Below are positions 12,335 through 24,451 of a DNA stretch of 64,000 bases, one piece after another; the first letter of the stretch is position 1, and each line of letters starts with the position of its first letter. Both the position numbers and the translations under genes were made by a program. The notes beneath the pieces were generated by a model that was given only the letters and a program-made list of their open reading frames with translations, did not search any database and was not told the origin of the DNA. The stretch covers positions 2,332,627 through 2,396,626 of the forward strand of contig NC_057007.1 in the NCBI RefSeq assembly GCF_000002595.2. Direction: 5' to 3'. Origin of the DNA: Chlamydomonas reinhardtii (Eukaryota; Chlorophyta; Chlorophyceae; Chlamydomonadales; Chlamydomonadaceae).

Positions 12335-14599
12335 AAACGCCACCCGGCGGGACCTCGACTACACAATGGGCAGGCCCCAGGCGCAGGTGAGAGCAGAGGA
12401 GAGGAGAGGGTAGGACAGCCGGAGAAAAGAGGAGCTCAACGCGCCTGCGTTCCGAACTCCTGTTGTTGCCATTGGGCCACGTGTATGGGATGCTTGGTTC
12501 CATGGTGCCGACGACTCATTGCCAGCGAATAGCGACCTTATTAGAACGTTGGGACAGCTCTGGAGCCGACAGCGGCCAGTCCTGATGCACGTGTCTGTTG
12601 TTGGGGTTGCTGCTGCACAGGTCGTCATGACGCAGGCTCGCAAACAGCAACAACAACAACTCGGCAGCTCGGGCTCCCCACAGCAACAACAACAACACCT
12701 GACGGGTGGCGGCAGCGGCGGCAGCTACACGATACCTGCGCAGCGGGGCCCCAGCGGCGGCGGCGGCTCGCCCGCGCTCCCGCCTCGTCCCACTGTGGTC
12801 CGCACCGCCGCCGCCAACGCCAACGCCGCCGCAGCAGCGGTGCAAATGCACAGGCAGCTGAACCTGGCTTACGGCTCGCCTGGTGCATCCGGGGGAGGCG
12901 CGGCGGGTCGGGCTATCTCGGCGCCACGCGACCTGCACCAACACCACCAACACAGCCACAACGGCCACAACCAACACCAACATCAACACCAACACCATCA
13001 CTCATCAGGTGCGCAGCCGCTACACCGCTCGGCGCCGGGGCAAAGGTGCATGGGGTGCAGCGGGGCAGTGTCGTCTTTGCACCTGGCTGTTAAAGCGTGT
13101 CAAGTGCTTGAGGTGGCTGTTGGGCAGGAACGGCTGCCGTTATGCTGGCATCGATACACAGCTGCCCTGTCCTTCCACTACCAGCGCGCTGAACCTCGCA
13201 TCGGCCACGCTCTGGCACTCGCATCATGCGCCTTGCAGGGGCGGCGGCGGGGCACACACGCTCGGAGGCGCGTGTGCCAGCCGTGACGGCGGCGCCGGCG
13301 CTGCTGACGGCGCCGGGGCGACACGGCGGCGACGGAGGCGGCGGCGGCGGCGGCTTGGATGCAAAGGGCCCGGCGGGGGTGCGGCGCGGGGCGCCGTCTG
13401 AAACGGGCACGAATGCATCCTGGTGGCGGAAGCCCATCACGGACGCATCCTACCCGCTCACCGCGGTGCGTGGGGGGCCTTGGGTGGGGGGTGTTTATGG
13501 GAGGGGCGGCTGTGTTATGGGTAGCGCCGTGGCGGCGACGGCGGCATCAGAGGCGGCGGCTGTTGCTGTGCGGTTTTGAGGCGCGAGTGGCCACTGGATT
13601 GGGAGGGAGCGAGCGCTGGCGTGGGATGTGGGGGACTGGAGCGGGGCTGGTGCTTGGCGGGGACCAGGGGAGGGGTCTCCCCTGGCGGGGACATTGGCGC
13701 ATCAGGCATTGAGAGCTAAGGTGGGCCTGGCGGGCACGAACACGACTGTGCTGCCTGCACTGCCTCCACTCCACTCCTTCGTCCCATTCAATGACGCTCT
13801 CACCTCCACACTGCTTGCGCGCGCGCAGATCACTGACCGCTACGCCCAGAGCATGAGCCAGTCGGAGCTGGTCAGGTGGAACGACCGGGTGGCTCGGCTG
13901 GAGGCGGAGATCAACGCGGAGAAGGAGCGGAGGTGAGAGCGGGGAGGTGGGTGGAGAGGGAGCGGAGAAGGAGCGGAGGTGAGGCGGGGACGTGGGTGGA
14001 GAGAAGCGGAGGTTAGGGCCGGGACATGGAGGGACACGGGTCAGGCTAAGGGACCGGCGGGACACGAGGCGCGTACCGGGGCACTCGCGGCGCAAGGTTG
14101 CGGCCGCGGGCTACAGTGTCTGTAGGCATCCCTGGGCATCCCTGGGCGTCCTTGTCGAGTGCCACTGCGTTGTCAAAGCACAGGCCGCGCTCTCCTCCTC
14201 GCTCTGATGCATATGGTTCTTTTCAGTTTGGGCTGGTATCTACAACCCTCCCCCCTTACCTCCAAGCCACGTTCCCGGTAACGACGCGGGCTTGTTCACT
14301 AAAAATTGGTCGCTCGTTTTGGGGGGGGGGGGGGTATCGGAAATGCTGACGCAACGTTGCAACCCCGACACGACTAACATTGCAGGAAGCATTTCGAGGC
14401 GGAGCTTAAGAAGGTCCAGGCGGTGACGGGAGGAGCAGGAGGAGGAGGAGGAGCAAAGGCAGGCGCGGGAGCAGGGCATGCAGCCGGAGTCGGAAGGGGC
14501 GGGGCAACAGTGGCGGCGTCGGGCGGCGGGGCCGCGTCCTCGCGCGGCGCAACCGCAGGCGCTGGCGGAGGTGTGCGCGAGGCGCTGCAGTATGTGTAG
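11744..14599 (+). CDS. Unrecognised coiled-coil protein with Gln/His/Gly-rich middle (407 aa)
   Basis: Seven exons splice in consistent phase: 11744-11758, 11840-11973, 12245-12386, 12621-13008, 13239-13465, 13829-13932, 14386-14599 (1,224 nt). The N-terminus (MTTSQ, then GEALLAKYLHDSLRTIEQTV) is helical. The middle has poly-Ala, poly-Gln and a His/Gln run near residues 205-225. A conserved-looking motif follows (NASWWRKPITDASYPLTA), then a charged coiled coil (about residues 302-347: ELVRWNDRVARLEAEINAEK and a Lys/Glu helix across the last junction), then a Gly/Ala-rich tail. Donors are GTGAGT, GTGAGA, GTGCGC and GTGCGT; the first (GTATTT) is weak, so the five-residue exon 1 is least certain. 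I do not recognise the family. A cytoskeletal or ciliary role would be a guess. Exons 4-7 are the best supported. Confidence 0.7.
14224..14255 (-). repeat. Dispersed intronic module R1, copy 1 (reverse)
   Basis: It contains TTTGGGCTGGTATCTACAAC, the reverse complement of the module found repeatedly from 29 to 51 kb. The upstream CGCTCTCCTCCTCGCTCT at 14190-14207 is also shared with the copy at 49.8 kb. It lies in the last intron of the coiled-coil gene. Confidence 0.65.
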
Positions 14600-15087
14600 C
14601 TGGCGAGAGGGCCGGGTTGAAGGTGGCTTGCGAAGGCAGCAGCGGCACCCGAAAGGGTGGGTGCAAGGGCACTGAACGTGTACAGTGCGTGGATGGCGTT
14701 GCGACTTCGGCAATGCTGGAAGATATCAGTTGGAGGCAGCCGGTTGATGAAAGCTTAACGCTGATTTGAGTTACTGCTTGAACATCGTGGAAGCATGAAG
14801 ACAGGACTTGCGGGACTTGTGATCTGTTTGTGCATACGCGCGCGTGATCATTCCGATGGGTGACAGAGGGATGGGTGACGGGACGAGGACGGGAAGCCCA
14901 GCTTGGCATCGCTCGGACTCGAGTTGCTCGCAACCTTCGCGACACAGCAGTTGGCACGGGCACTTGTGCTGACCAGTCGCAAAACGCGAGACCGATGCAC
15001 GCATTGTTACAACTTTTGCACGTTACGCCTTGTATTTCAGCACAGTGTTCCGGATTAGATTAAAAGTTAACTTGCTTCGCAGCACGA
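14600..15087. other. Intergenic stretch before the LITAF gene
   Basis: Presumed 3' UTR of the coiled-coil gene and promoter of the LITAF-domain gene. No TGTAA signal and no plausible exon were found. An in-frame TAA at 15061 bounds the downstream start codon. Confidence 0.4.
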
Positions 15088-16527
15088 ATGACCCCTGAAG
15101 TCCCAGTCCTCGGTAGCGATCAAGCTGGCGGAAGCTCAATGGACTCTGTAACTAGGCCATATGCACCGCCTCGGGTGAGTTTGCACAAGCTGGGCTGAAG
15201 GGCCACTTTCGCCCATGATGGCACACGCTGACACTGCCGGCAACGCCTTCGCGACCGCAAACAGATACTCTCCTCGAGGGAGAGCTCGTCTTGGCAGCTT
15301 GCGTATGAGCCTCTTCGCCAGCCATCCTCGGCTGCCTGGCCCACGCACCCGGTGCCAGCGGACTGTCCGCGCTGCCGAGGGCGGGTTGTGACGCTCGTGA
15401 CACGGGAAGCGGGTGAGGCTGGGTCGCTTGGGATAGCAGTGCGGCGTCAAGGGGCACCCTTCGCGCCAGCATGGTGTGTGCACCTTGCTCTCGGGACCGG
15501 GCGAAGCTAAGTAGCCCGAACGCAAGCGGCAGGGAGCGTACGACCGACTTACGGCCTTGCTTACCGACAGGGGTTCCCCTGCTTTCCGACGGTCTGACGC
15601 CACGCCCTTTGCGCCGGAGCTTGCACCTGTTGCGTGAACCTAGTCCTGATGGCTCGGATGCTCGAAGTCACTCAGTGTCTCACCAGCTCAAACCTGTCAG
15701 GCTATCATGCAATCATGCATGATAAGAATGCGGATGTTACAGAGGGGCATGATAAGGCATGCATCCTCTCCTATCCTCTCCCTCATGCCGCCCCCATGCT
15801 GCAGGCATGGGCACGTGGACCGCGGCGGGCGGCCTAGCGCTGGCAGGCTGCGTGCTGGGGTGCTGCCTGCTGCCCTTCGCCTGGGACACCTGCAAGGACG
15901 CGACACACACCTGCCCTGAGTGCGGCTGCGAGCTCGGGAAGCGGGTGAGCCGTGAGCCAGAGCTGGGAATCTTGGGCGGGCCTCTTGGCATGCAGGTCCC
16001 TCGTGTAACCAATGCAATCTTGGCAGGGGGCAGGAGGGACTACTCTGTGCAGTTGTGGCATTGTGGCAGTGTTGTTCCTGGCAGCCCTTGGTGTGGTGCC
16101 GACCCTTGCTTGCCGACAGGTATACGCGGCTAGCTGCCGCACAGCGCGCAGGCCTGCCGCCGCACAGTCGCACTCCTCCTGCGGCTGCGCTCCTGCCTAG
16201 CGCTGTGTTGCATGTCTTGGTGCGCCGAGGCGCCTATAGCAGTGCCCTGCAGGCTGCAGATCTGGCCTTTGCTTCATATGCATGTATGCATTTTTGCCGC
16301 AAACGTCCGTGCTGCATGTGTTTGTGTAGGCGTGCGCTGTGCTGGGCCGGCGGCCGGCGCTGCCCCACCATCACCACCACCATCACCAGAATCACCACCA
16401 CTTGAACGTTGGAGACATTGCGGCTGCGGTCGCTTGGGGAGCTGGCGGTGGCGGCGGCGGGTTCGCGGACGGCTGGGGCGCGGTAGGGACGGGGCTCATG
16501 TCGCTAATGCGGCGCCACGCTTCTTAA
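15088..16527 (+). CDS. LITAF-domain zinc-binding membrane-anchored protein (about 179 aa)
   Basis: Exons 15088-15174, 15298-15412, 15805-15944 and probably 16330-16527 (540 nt, phases consistent). An upstream in-frame TAA makes the ATG at 15088 the first available; a second Met at 15139 is possible. The N-terminus is Pro-rich. Exon 2 carries the first zinc knuckle (DCPRCRGRVVTLVTREAG). Exon 3 carries the hydrophobic insert (GLALAGCVLGCCLLPFAW) and second knuckle (HTCPECGCELGKR). This CPxC / hydrophobic / HxCPxC layout is the LITAF domain, which sits monotopically on the cytoplasmic face of late endosomes and lysosomes. The last exon encodes a His run and a Gly-rich tail. It is the weakest part: an alternative acceptor at 16121 would give a different, shorter tail. 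Most LITAF proteins have their PPxY-like Pro-rich region N-terminal, as here. Confidence 0.82.
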
Positions 16528-16624
16528 GAGAGGAGCCTCACACTCACAGGCTAGAAAGGGATAATAAGGAGTTCGGCGGAATTAGGGGCAGCTGTATGTG
16601 TGGGCGGGAGTAGATCGCGCAGGT

Positions 16625-16629
16625 TGTAA
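16625..16629 (+). terminator. TGTAA poly(A) signal of the LITAF gene
   Basis: TGTAA about 98 bp downstream of the stop at 16527, at a distance typical for these algae. It also favours 16527 as the true end of the last exon. Confidence 0.6.
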
Positions 16630-17151
16630 AGGCTACCAAGCCCAAGCCCTGACAAGCTCGCACGCACGCACACAGAAACACTCAGGCTTCTGTATCTTGC
16701 ACTGCATGCCGCCCAGACTGAGCGACGGCCCCTCAAAATGAGCATACGGGAGCGAAATCAGGGGCAGCTGTGGCTCTGTGGCAGGGGTGGCAGGGTTTTG
16801 ACCCACGGACCAGGTCCACTGGAGCTGTGCGACGGTCTATGATACTATGGAATTTGAATGCCTTTATGCACGTCGCCGTTGAAACAGCGATGGTGCCACG
16901 ATGGGGATGACGCTCACTCCATGACTGACGAGTCGCTGGAACCACCGAAGCGGACGCGCCTATAATATTTCTAGTGAAAATGTGTTGTGTGAACACATGT
17001 GTATTCTTTCAACGAATGGGGCGGCCCAGGGCAGTGGGTTTGATAATAATCGAAATTGGCGCTGACTGCTGACAGGTTTTACCTTCGGGCGGGTTTCTTC
17101 TCAGCGGGTTACCGATTTTCAAAGTGTTAGTTTCTCATCTTTGCTATAAAG
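16630..17151. promoter_or_regulatory. Intergenic region with presumed ABCG promoter
   Basis: About 520 bp between the LITAF poly(A) signal and the ABCG start codon. It is less GC-rich than the exons and carries no recognisable exon. TATAAA occurs at 17145-17150, directly before the ATG, which is too close to serve as the core promoter of that start codon. Confidence 0.4.
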
Positions 17152-18334
17152 ATGAGCGCGTCGCAAGGGCAGCCACCACAAACCAGTGCGGCCACGCACC
17201 CGCGACCGCCACCACTGACAGTAGAGACTGCTACCACACCCGCTGGAGGAGCAGACCTTCGCTCTCCATCCGCCTCTCGACGTCAAAATCTTCTTTCTAC
17301 ACCGATGACGGTCATGTCTGCGGGTGGCCTTGCCCGGCGAAAGCAGGGCGCGCTCATCGAATGGCACGATGTCTCATACACGGTGCGTCTTGCGCTATCG
17401 GCTCCCCGGCTCTGATCGTTTGCGCAACGAGTTCTCTGTATCTTGCGATTAGCCATCGGCCGCCAAGCGCCACGGGCCAGTCAGGCAGACCGGGTGTGGG
17501 GAAAAGGGTGGAGGCAGTCCCGCGTAGCTGCACCCTCGCCTCATCCCCAACCGCCGCCTCCGGGAACGCCGGCTGACCAACCTGTGAACCAGCCCACCAT
17601 CGCCCCTACCTTTCTCAATCCCGACACCTTACACGCATCCACACATCCAACTACCCACAAACCCTTCGGTGACACACACAGGTGACCGACCAAGTCACAA
17701 AGCAGCAGAAAACCATCATCTCCAATATGTACGGCATGGCGCAGCCGGGGCGGCTACTCGCCATCATGGGTCCGTCGGGCGCGGGCAAGAGCACATTGGT
17801 GAGAGAAGCGCAAGAGAGTGAGAGTGCGAGAGGGACTTAGAGAGAAAGCCTCACACGCATGTGGCATAGGCCGAAGCGCGGGCGGAAACTGACTTCCATC
17901 CATGCACCCACCCCACCACCACCACTACATCGCTCTCTCCAAGCAGTCAACACTATTCGATCGCAGCCCACGGGGCGTTTCTACTTAGGGTTGCTGCCTG
18001 CGCCCCCGGCGTGTACTAGCATGTCTCTACGCACTTACAGCCACCAGCTGGCTGCCCTAGACGCGAAGGCGGTGAAGGCGTGGCTTCAGGGCGCCAGCTG
18101 GCTGCGCCGCGCCAACAAGGACAATTATTTGCCCTCTACGACCCCTCCTCTACCCCGCGATGACCCACCCCCCTTGCCCCGCACCTCTACCACGCCACAC
18201 CTCTATCCCTTTCCCCGACACACACATGCTTTCCCCCTATGATCGGCTTGCTTTGGGTTCTGAAATGCAACACACACAACCACACACACACACACATACA
18301 CACACGCACACACGCACACACGAACACACACACA

Positions 18335-18373
<39 letters not shown>

Positions 18374-21300
18374 TTACATACACACCGCCGCCCCCTGCAG
18401 CTGGACGTGTTGGCCTGCAACACCAGCAGCCGCGGCGCCAGCCTTGCCGGCCGCATCACGGTGGACGGCGCGCCGCGCTCGGGGCGCCAGTTCGCCGGCA
18501 TCAGCTGCTACGTGCAGCAGAAGGACGTGCTGCTGTCCAGCGCCACGGTGTGTGTGGGGGGGGGGGCGGGGGGGGGGGGTTGCAAGTATTGGTACAGAGA
18601 AGTGTAGCGAACGGCGGGGGATGGGTGGGTGGGTGGGTGGGTGGGTGGGTGGGTGGGTGGGGGAGATGGGTGGGTGGGTGGGTGGGTGGGTGGGTGCTAG
18701 AAATTTCATTGGCTGTAGCGAACCCACACCCACGCTCTCAGCCGGCTTGCTTTGGGTTCTCAAATAACTACGGCACTCCTCCCCCACGCTCTCTGCCACG
18801 CATATGTGCACCGCCGGCCGCCTGCCCCGGCGAGCCCTTCGTTCTATGATCTATCCCCATCCCTCATCCAAGTTCTCCCATCATCTCCCACCCCACATTC
18901 CCTTCCACGGCCATCCCCTCCTGCCGCCACCCCTTCCCCCCCACCAGGTTCGGGAGGTGGTGCACACGGCAGCGCTGCTGAAGCTGCCGTACCGGGGCAT
19001 GAGCGCCGCGGAGAAGCGGGAGCTGGTGGAGGCGACGTTGAAGGAGCTGGTGGGTGCCGGGGCGTGCCGTCGGGTTTCGTGTCACCGTGCCCGCTGTGTC
19101 CGTACGTGCCACATGCATGGGGAGCTGGCAATGGGGGGCCGGGATGCCGCAAGGAAGGTCGCTCTTGCTCACGGCTCGTCCCTTCCACCATTGCCATTTT
19201 CACCAACCACCAACCCACTGCTACTGCCAACACCGCTGCTGCTACTGCCACCACGGCTGCTGCTGCTACTGCCGCCCACCATCAGGACCTGACCACGTGT
19301 GCGGACACGCTTATTGGTGACGAGACCATTGGGCTCAAGGGCATCAGCGGCGGCCAGAAGCGCCGAGTCAGTGTGGGCATAGAGCTGGTCAAGGTGGGTG
19401 CTCTCTCGCTTTAAGTAGGAAAGCAGTTTGATCAACCCGGGGTGGGTGCACGGGTGATGGAAGGGCGAGTGGTGGTGGGTGATAAGAGCAGTGGGAGCGT
19501 GGTTGACGTTGCAAGTGAAGTCTCAAATGCATCACTGCACTCTGCACTATCGTTGTGTTTCGTGAGAACCGCAGTGTGTTAGTTGTTAAATTAGACGCCG
19601 CGCATGTATGGGCGGGCCAGAGGCGCACGCGCATGTCATGCGTTGCCCTGGACCGCGTTTGTTTTGTTTCACACACTGCCATGCATTTCAGCTCCCCTTG
19701 TGCTCGCTTCTATCCTCTCCCGATCCTCTCTATCCCCTCGTGTTCCTCTCACTCTGTCTGCTCCTCTCCTCTTTCTCTTGCTGATGCACTCGCCCGCAGG
19801 ATCCGCGCGTGTTGTTCCTGGATGAGCCCAGCAGCGGCCTGGATAGCGAGATGGCGGCGGGTGTGATGAACAGCCTGGTGCGGCTGGCGCAGAAGGGCCG
19901 GACGGTGGTGAGTGAGGCAGGGCGGGCGTGTGTGGGGGGGGCGTGTATGTGTGTAGGGGGGGGGTTGGGGGGTTGCAAGGATTGGTAAAGAGAAGTGTAG
20001 CGAAGTAGACAGTGTGTGTGTGGGGGGGTGCCCGTTGGGAAGTTTGCGGGGGAGGGTTGCAAGGATGTTTGGAAAAGCGGTACAGGATGCACTGAAGACT
20101 GCAGATGAAGTCGTTACCACATGAGCGGCCGTCCGGGAGGGAGGGGAAGGGCGGTGTGCTGATTTGCCCCTGCCTCTGCTGGCGTATCTGGTTTAGTGTT
20201 AGTGGTGATGATGAATAACTTGACGAGTTTACACACACACACACACACGCAAACACACGCTCCCCCCACAGGTGTGCACCATCCACCAGCCCAACTCCGA
20301 CATCACCGATTGCTTCCACGACTTCCTGTTGCTGGCGGGCGGCCGCACCATGTACGGCGGGCTGTGGAGCGGCGCAGTAGACTTCTTCGCGGGGGCGGGG
20401 TACAGGTGGGTGGGGGGAAAGGGGGAAGGGGTGGGGGCGGGGAGGCGTGGGCATGGGGGTGGATGGCGGGTCGGCGGCCTGAAGGCTGGTGGCATAGAAG
20501 GGACGTGCAGTGGTAAGGGCGTGCTTGTGCGCAGGGAACGCGCACACATGGTTGCTCAATGACACACACCAACACACCAGCGCCCGCCCCTTGTGTTTTT
20601 GCCAACACGCGCACATGCCCACGCCCCTGCTATCAACAGCTGCCCCGCCTACAAGAACCCCACCGACTACTTCATGTCTGTCATCACACGAGACGAGGCT
20701 GCAGCCGACACACTTGCTACAGCCTACGCCAAGCTGCGGCCCGCGCTGCTGGCGGCGGCGGCGGACGAGGGCCGTGCTACAGCCGCGCAGCTGGGCCTGG
20801 CTGCTACTGCCGGCGGCGGCTGGAGCACCTACTCCAGCGCTGGCGGCCTTGACGGCGGCGGCAGCGCATTGGCGGCGACGAAGGTCGCGGCTACTGCCGC
20901 GGCGGCCGCGGCGGGTGCTAATGCTGCGGGCGCTGCTGCTGCGGGTGCTGCTACTGCCGAGTTCGGCGTGCCGGCGGGGGCGATGGCGCTGGATGTGGAT
21001 GCGGGGGCGGTGGTGGAGGTGGCGGCGGGGGGCGGGTCGGAGCCGGCGGCGCCCCTGGTGCCCACCTGGTTCCAGGTGAGAGGTGGTGTTGGGGTTGGGG
21101 TCGGGGTGCTCGGGGTCGGGGTAGGTGGCGGGGTTGGGGTTGGGGTTGGGGTTGGGGTTGCGTGCGGCTTGCCCCCTGCCAGCACTCGTCCCCAGAGGAC
21201 ACTGCCACTACTTGTTTTCATGGCAACTGGCACTCGCCTCACACAGCACCGCCGACATTACTCATGTCGTTACTCATACAGCACATGCTCTTCCCTCCCT

Positions 21301-22946
21301 TTTGCTATCCACACAAATACACACACACGCACCAACACACGCACACACACACACACACCCCTACAAACACGCACGCAGGTGTCGGTGCTGATGGCACGGG
21401 TGTGGCGCACCTGGATCCGCAGCCCCGTCATGCTGGCCAGCGAGTTGGTGCAGTATGTGTTCGTGGCGCTCTTCATCGGCCTCATGTAAGAGTGCGTGTG
21501 TTTGTGTATGTGTACGCGCGTGTGTGTGTGTGTTGTTGTCAGCGTCGAAGAAATGTGCCTGCCTTCGCGTGCGGTAAACCAGGTACGCCTGCGCTTTAAA
21601 CCCAACCCTTGGTCTACTTGGGATGGAAATGAATTTCCCCACGCCACCACAACATCCACAACCGACCGAACTAGATGCACCCGGAAGAATAAGGCGCGCG
21701 CTTACTTGTATCACACCACACACCACACACCACCACCACCGCCACTACCACCACCACCACCACCTCGGGCCATATCGACCCAAAGCAAACCCACCCTCCA
21801 CCTGACCCCACCCCACCCTCCACCCCACGCCACTTGACCCCCACTCCACTCCTTTCCACCCCCAATGCCAACCCCCAGGTACTACAAGTTCAACGACGTG
21901 CTGGGCGAGGGCGACTTCAACCGCCAGGCCTGCATCTGGTTCTCGTTCGCGGTGCTGTGCTTCACGCCCTCCTACACAGCGGGTGGGTGTGCCGACACCT
22001 TGGCTTGGCACGGCTGTGCCGTGCGGACCCATGGGTCGATCCTTGCTGCTCCTTTCGTATCCTCCGCGCGCCATTTGCCAGTTTCAGTTCCCGTAAATAG
22101 AAACATCATCCCATCTCAACACGGTCAACACCCCAAACTCAACCCCATGCCTCGTGTCCACGTCCGCGCGCAGTGACCAACTGGACCTCGGAGCGCCTGC
22201 TGCTCAAACGCGAGCTGGACCAGAGGCTGTACGGCATCAACACCTACTACCTGGCCCGGTGGGTACGGACTGCGTACGGAGTAGTGCCGTACAGCAGTAC
22301 GGTGCAGCTGTACGTATGGGCAGGCGGTGCAGCTGCATGCGATGACCGTGTTTGCAGTTGATTTGAGTGATGGCGGCAGTGATAGGTGGTGGCGGCGGCG
22401 GCTCCCTCGCTAGCTCTTGTATGCAGCCTTGCGCAGAACCGCACGCGCACGTCCTCTACCCTTCCTCCTTCCATGCATGCCTGCCCCCGCCGCCCCTCCC
22501 CCCTGCTTCATACCTGTCATTCAATTACTCCGTCATCCTTTAACGGCTACCCCTCTCCCCCCAAATTACACAACCGTAAATAAACACACACAGGTATGCT
22601 GTGCTGCTGCCCTTCGAGATGGCGCAGTGCGCGCTGTTCCTGTGCGTTATGTACTTCTTCGTGGGGTTCTACGTGAGTATTTGCGGGCTGCAAGTATGTT
22701 GCCATTTATCGGCATCACACGACTAGTTTGCCAGATTTGGTTGTAGATACGTTTCAGCTGGGCTGTGGCCTATCTAGTTTGTCGGCGATAGACAAGATGT
22801 CCTGTTTCGCTTCAACTGCCGCTCTCCCACTGACACACTGCTGCTCCTGGCCCCATGCACACACCCATTTACACCCACACACGCACGCAGCCTTCCGCCT
22901 CCAACTTCTTTATCTTCTTCGCCGTGCTCAGCATGTTCCAGGTGTG

Positions 22947-22978
<32 letters not shown>

Positions 22979-24268
22979 GTGGTGTGTTTGTGTGTGTGTG
23001 TGTGTTGTGTTGTGTGTGTTGTGTTGTGTGTATGTGTGTGTAAGGGGGGGTTGTTGGGGGTCATGGAACGTGGGTTGGAGTGAACTCAGGAGTGCGGGAG
23101 TGATGAGGAAATGGGAGCGGCAGGGGACGGGAACGGGAACGGGATTGAGGGACTGCGCGTGAGGGGGCATGGGGTTGTGCAGGAGAGGGGGAGCGGGGGC
23201 GAGGCAGTGAAGGGTGCACGCGGGACATTGGGAGGTAGCTTAGGATTGGACCCGCCCCGCCGCCCCCCCCCCTTGACGCCGACACTTCATACTTGTGACT
23301 TGATCACTCCCTTCTCCACATGAACGGCAACACCCCCCCTCCCGCCGCCACGTATACGCGGACAGATCATCTCTGAGGGCCTGGGCGCCTGCTGCGCGGT
23401 GGTGACGCGCACGCCCACCTCCGCCATCATCCTGCTCACCTTCGTGCTGCTGGTGCTGCTGTCCTTCTCGGGCTTCCTCACTGTCAAGGTGGGAGCGAAG
23501 TTGTGGGGCTTGGAATGATATGAGTTGGTTGGTCAAGGTGGTGGGGTTGGGGTTGATGACTGGTGAATTGCTGGGTTCGTTGGGGGCAAGGCCCACTGGC
23601 ACGCGTGCGCCGCCCAAGACATGGAATGGCGTACTGTGTGCTTGAAAGGAACACCACACACACACACACACACACAGTTGGCTCTCACCGCCGCCGCTCA
23701 CGCCCGCCTTACACACAAGCACTTGCCCCACGCCCCTGTGCCGTACTGCACGCGCACACACACGTGCAGACGCCGGTGTACTTCGTGTGGGTCCAGAAGC
23801 TGTCGTACTTCACGTACGCCTTCTCGGCGCTGCTGGACACCGAGTTCGCCAAGATCAGCTTCGTGGACCCCGCCACAGGCGACACCGTGCCCGGGCTCGA
23901 GGTGCGGGAGGAAGGGAGGGAGGGTGGGCGCGAATTAGCAGGAGTGGGTGCTGGTTTTGTTGGATGGCTGGTGGGTAGTTAGTTCATTGCCTGGCTGGGG
24001 GCACCATGCATGGATGCACGACCGGGTGCACGGTCGACTGTCTGCCCCTGTCATCGATTCGTCTCCCCACACACTCCCACCCACATCCATCCACCCACCC
24101 ATCCACCCGCCCACACACACACACACATGTACGCAGGTGCTGCCCGACTCTGTGGCCACTGGCCTCAGCCCCGCCCAGAACATCGGCGTCGTGGCGGCGC
24201 AGTTGGGCGGCATGGAGCTGATCAAGCTGACGGCGCTACACCTGGCGCACCGCCTCAACTGGCTGTGA
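17152..24268 (+). CDS. ABCG-type half ABC transporter (731 aa, 16 exons)
   Basis: Sixteen exons (17152-17382, 17682-17798, 18401-18547, 18948-19049, 19286-19393, 19800-19907, 20272-20405, 20640-21075, 21379-21485, 21879-21982, 22174-22258, 22594-22672, 22891-22941, 23366-23488, 23770-23901, 24137-24268) total 2,196 nt. The order is nucleotide-binding domain then membrane domain, as in ABCG. Walker A is [10 protein letters not shown] (residues ~107-116), the signature ISGGQKRR (~218), Walker [13 protein letters not shown] (~240) and the H-loop region TIHQPNSD (~274). [13 protein letters not shown] motif follows, typical of ABCG proteins. Exon 8 adds an Ala/Gly-rich linker of about 100 residues. 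Exons 9-16 carry about six membrane segments. As a half-transporter it should dimerise and export lipids or other hydrophobic compounds. The substrate cannot be told from sequence. All catalytic motifs are intact. Confidence 0.95.
18270..18385 (+). repeat. (CA)n microsatellite before ABCG exon 3
   Basis: Nearly pure CA dinucleotides with occasional CG interruptions, ending 16 bp before the exon 3 acceptor. Confidence 0.9.
18575..18608 (+). repeat. Dispersed intronic module R3, copy 1
   Basis: GGGGGTTGCAAGTATTGGTA followed by CAGAGAAGTGTAGCG. It closely matches the copy at 19966-20003 and, in reverse, 49957-49993. It lies in ABCG intron 3. Confidence 0.7.
18621..18696 (+). repeat. (GGGT)n tract in ABCG intron 3
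   Basis: About 17 GGGT units interrupted once by GGGAGA. A G-rich tract of this kind on the transcribed RNA could fold as a G-quadruplex. Confidence 0.85.
19966..20003 (+). repeat. Dispersed intronic module R3, copy 2
   Basis: GGGGGTTGCAAGGATTGGTA followed by AAGAGAAGTGTAGCG, in ABCG intron 6. A truncated third echo (GGGTTGCAAGGATG) starts near 20053. Confidence 0.7.
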
Positions 24269-24451
24269 GGGCAGGAGGCAGGGATACGAGGGGATGAGAG
24301 GGTAGGGGATGAGAGGGGAGGGGAGGCAGGGGTCTTAACTGGCTGTGAGAGCAGGAGGCAGGTTGTGATATGAGGGGAGGGACATGGGCCTTAACTGGCT
24401 GTGACAGTAGGAGGGACATGAGGCTCAACTGGCTGTGACAGCAGGAGGGAG
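24252..24451 (+). repeat. Degenerate tandem repeat spanning the ABCG stop codon
   Basis: The segment CTCAACTGGCTGTGAGGGCA, which encodes the last residues and stop of ABCG, recurs in degenerate form starting near 24333, 24389 and 24423. The spacing is irregular (about 30-80 bp) with GGGGA-rich filler. Confidence 0.75.

Noticed and set aside
15147-15151. TGTAA as a poly(A) signal for the upstream coiled-coil gene
   Set aside because: It lies inside LITAF exon 1 (codons 20-22 of the model), so it is more likely coincidental.
17145-17150. TATAAA as the ABCG TATA box
   Set aside because: It is immediately before the start codon, leaving no room for a transcription start and 5' UTR.
18300-18700. 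Possible CRISPR-like array from regularly repeated tracts
   Set aside because: The repeats are mono- to tetranucleotide microsatellites without spacers, in the intron of a eukaryotic gene.
21085-21160. Run of TTGGGG units resembling a ciliate-type telomere repeat
   Set aside because: Volvocine telomeres are TTTTAGGG. The tract sits inside ABCG intron 8 directly after a donor and is mixed with GGGGTC variants, so it is a simple G-rich repeat.
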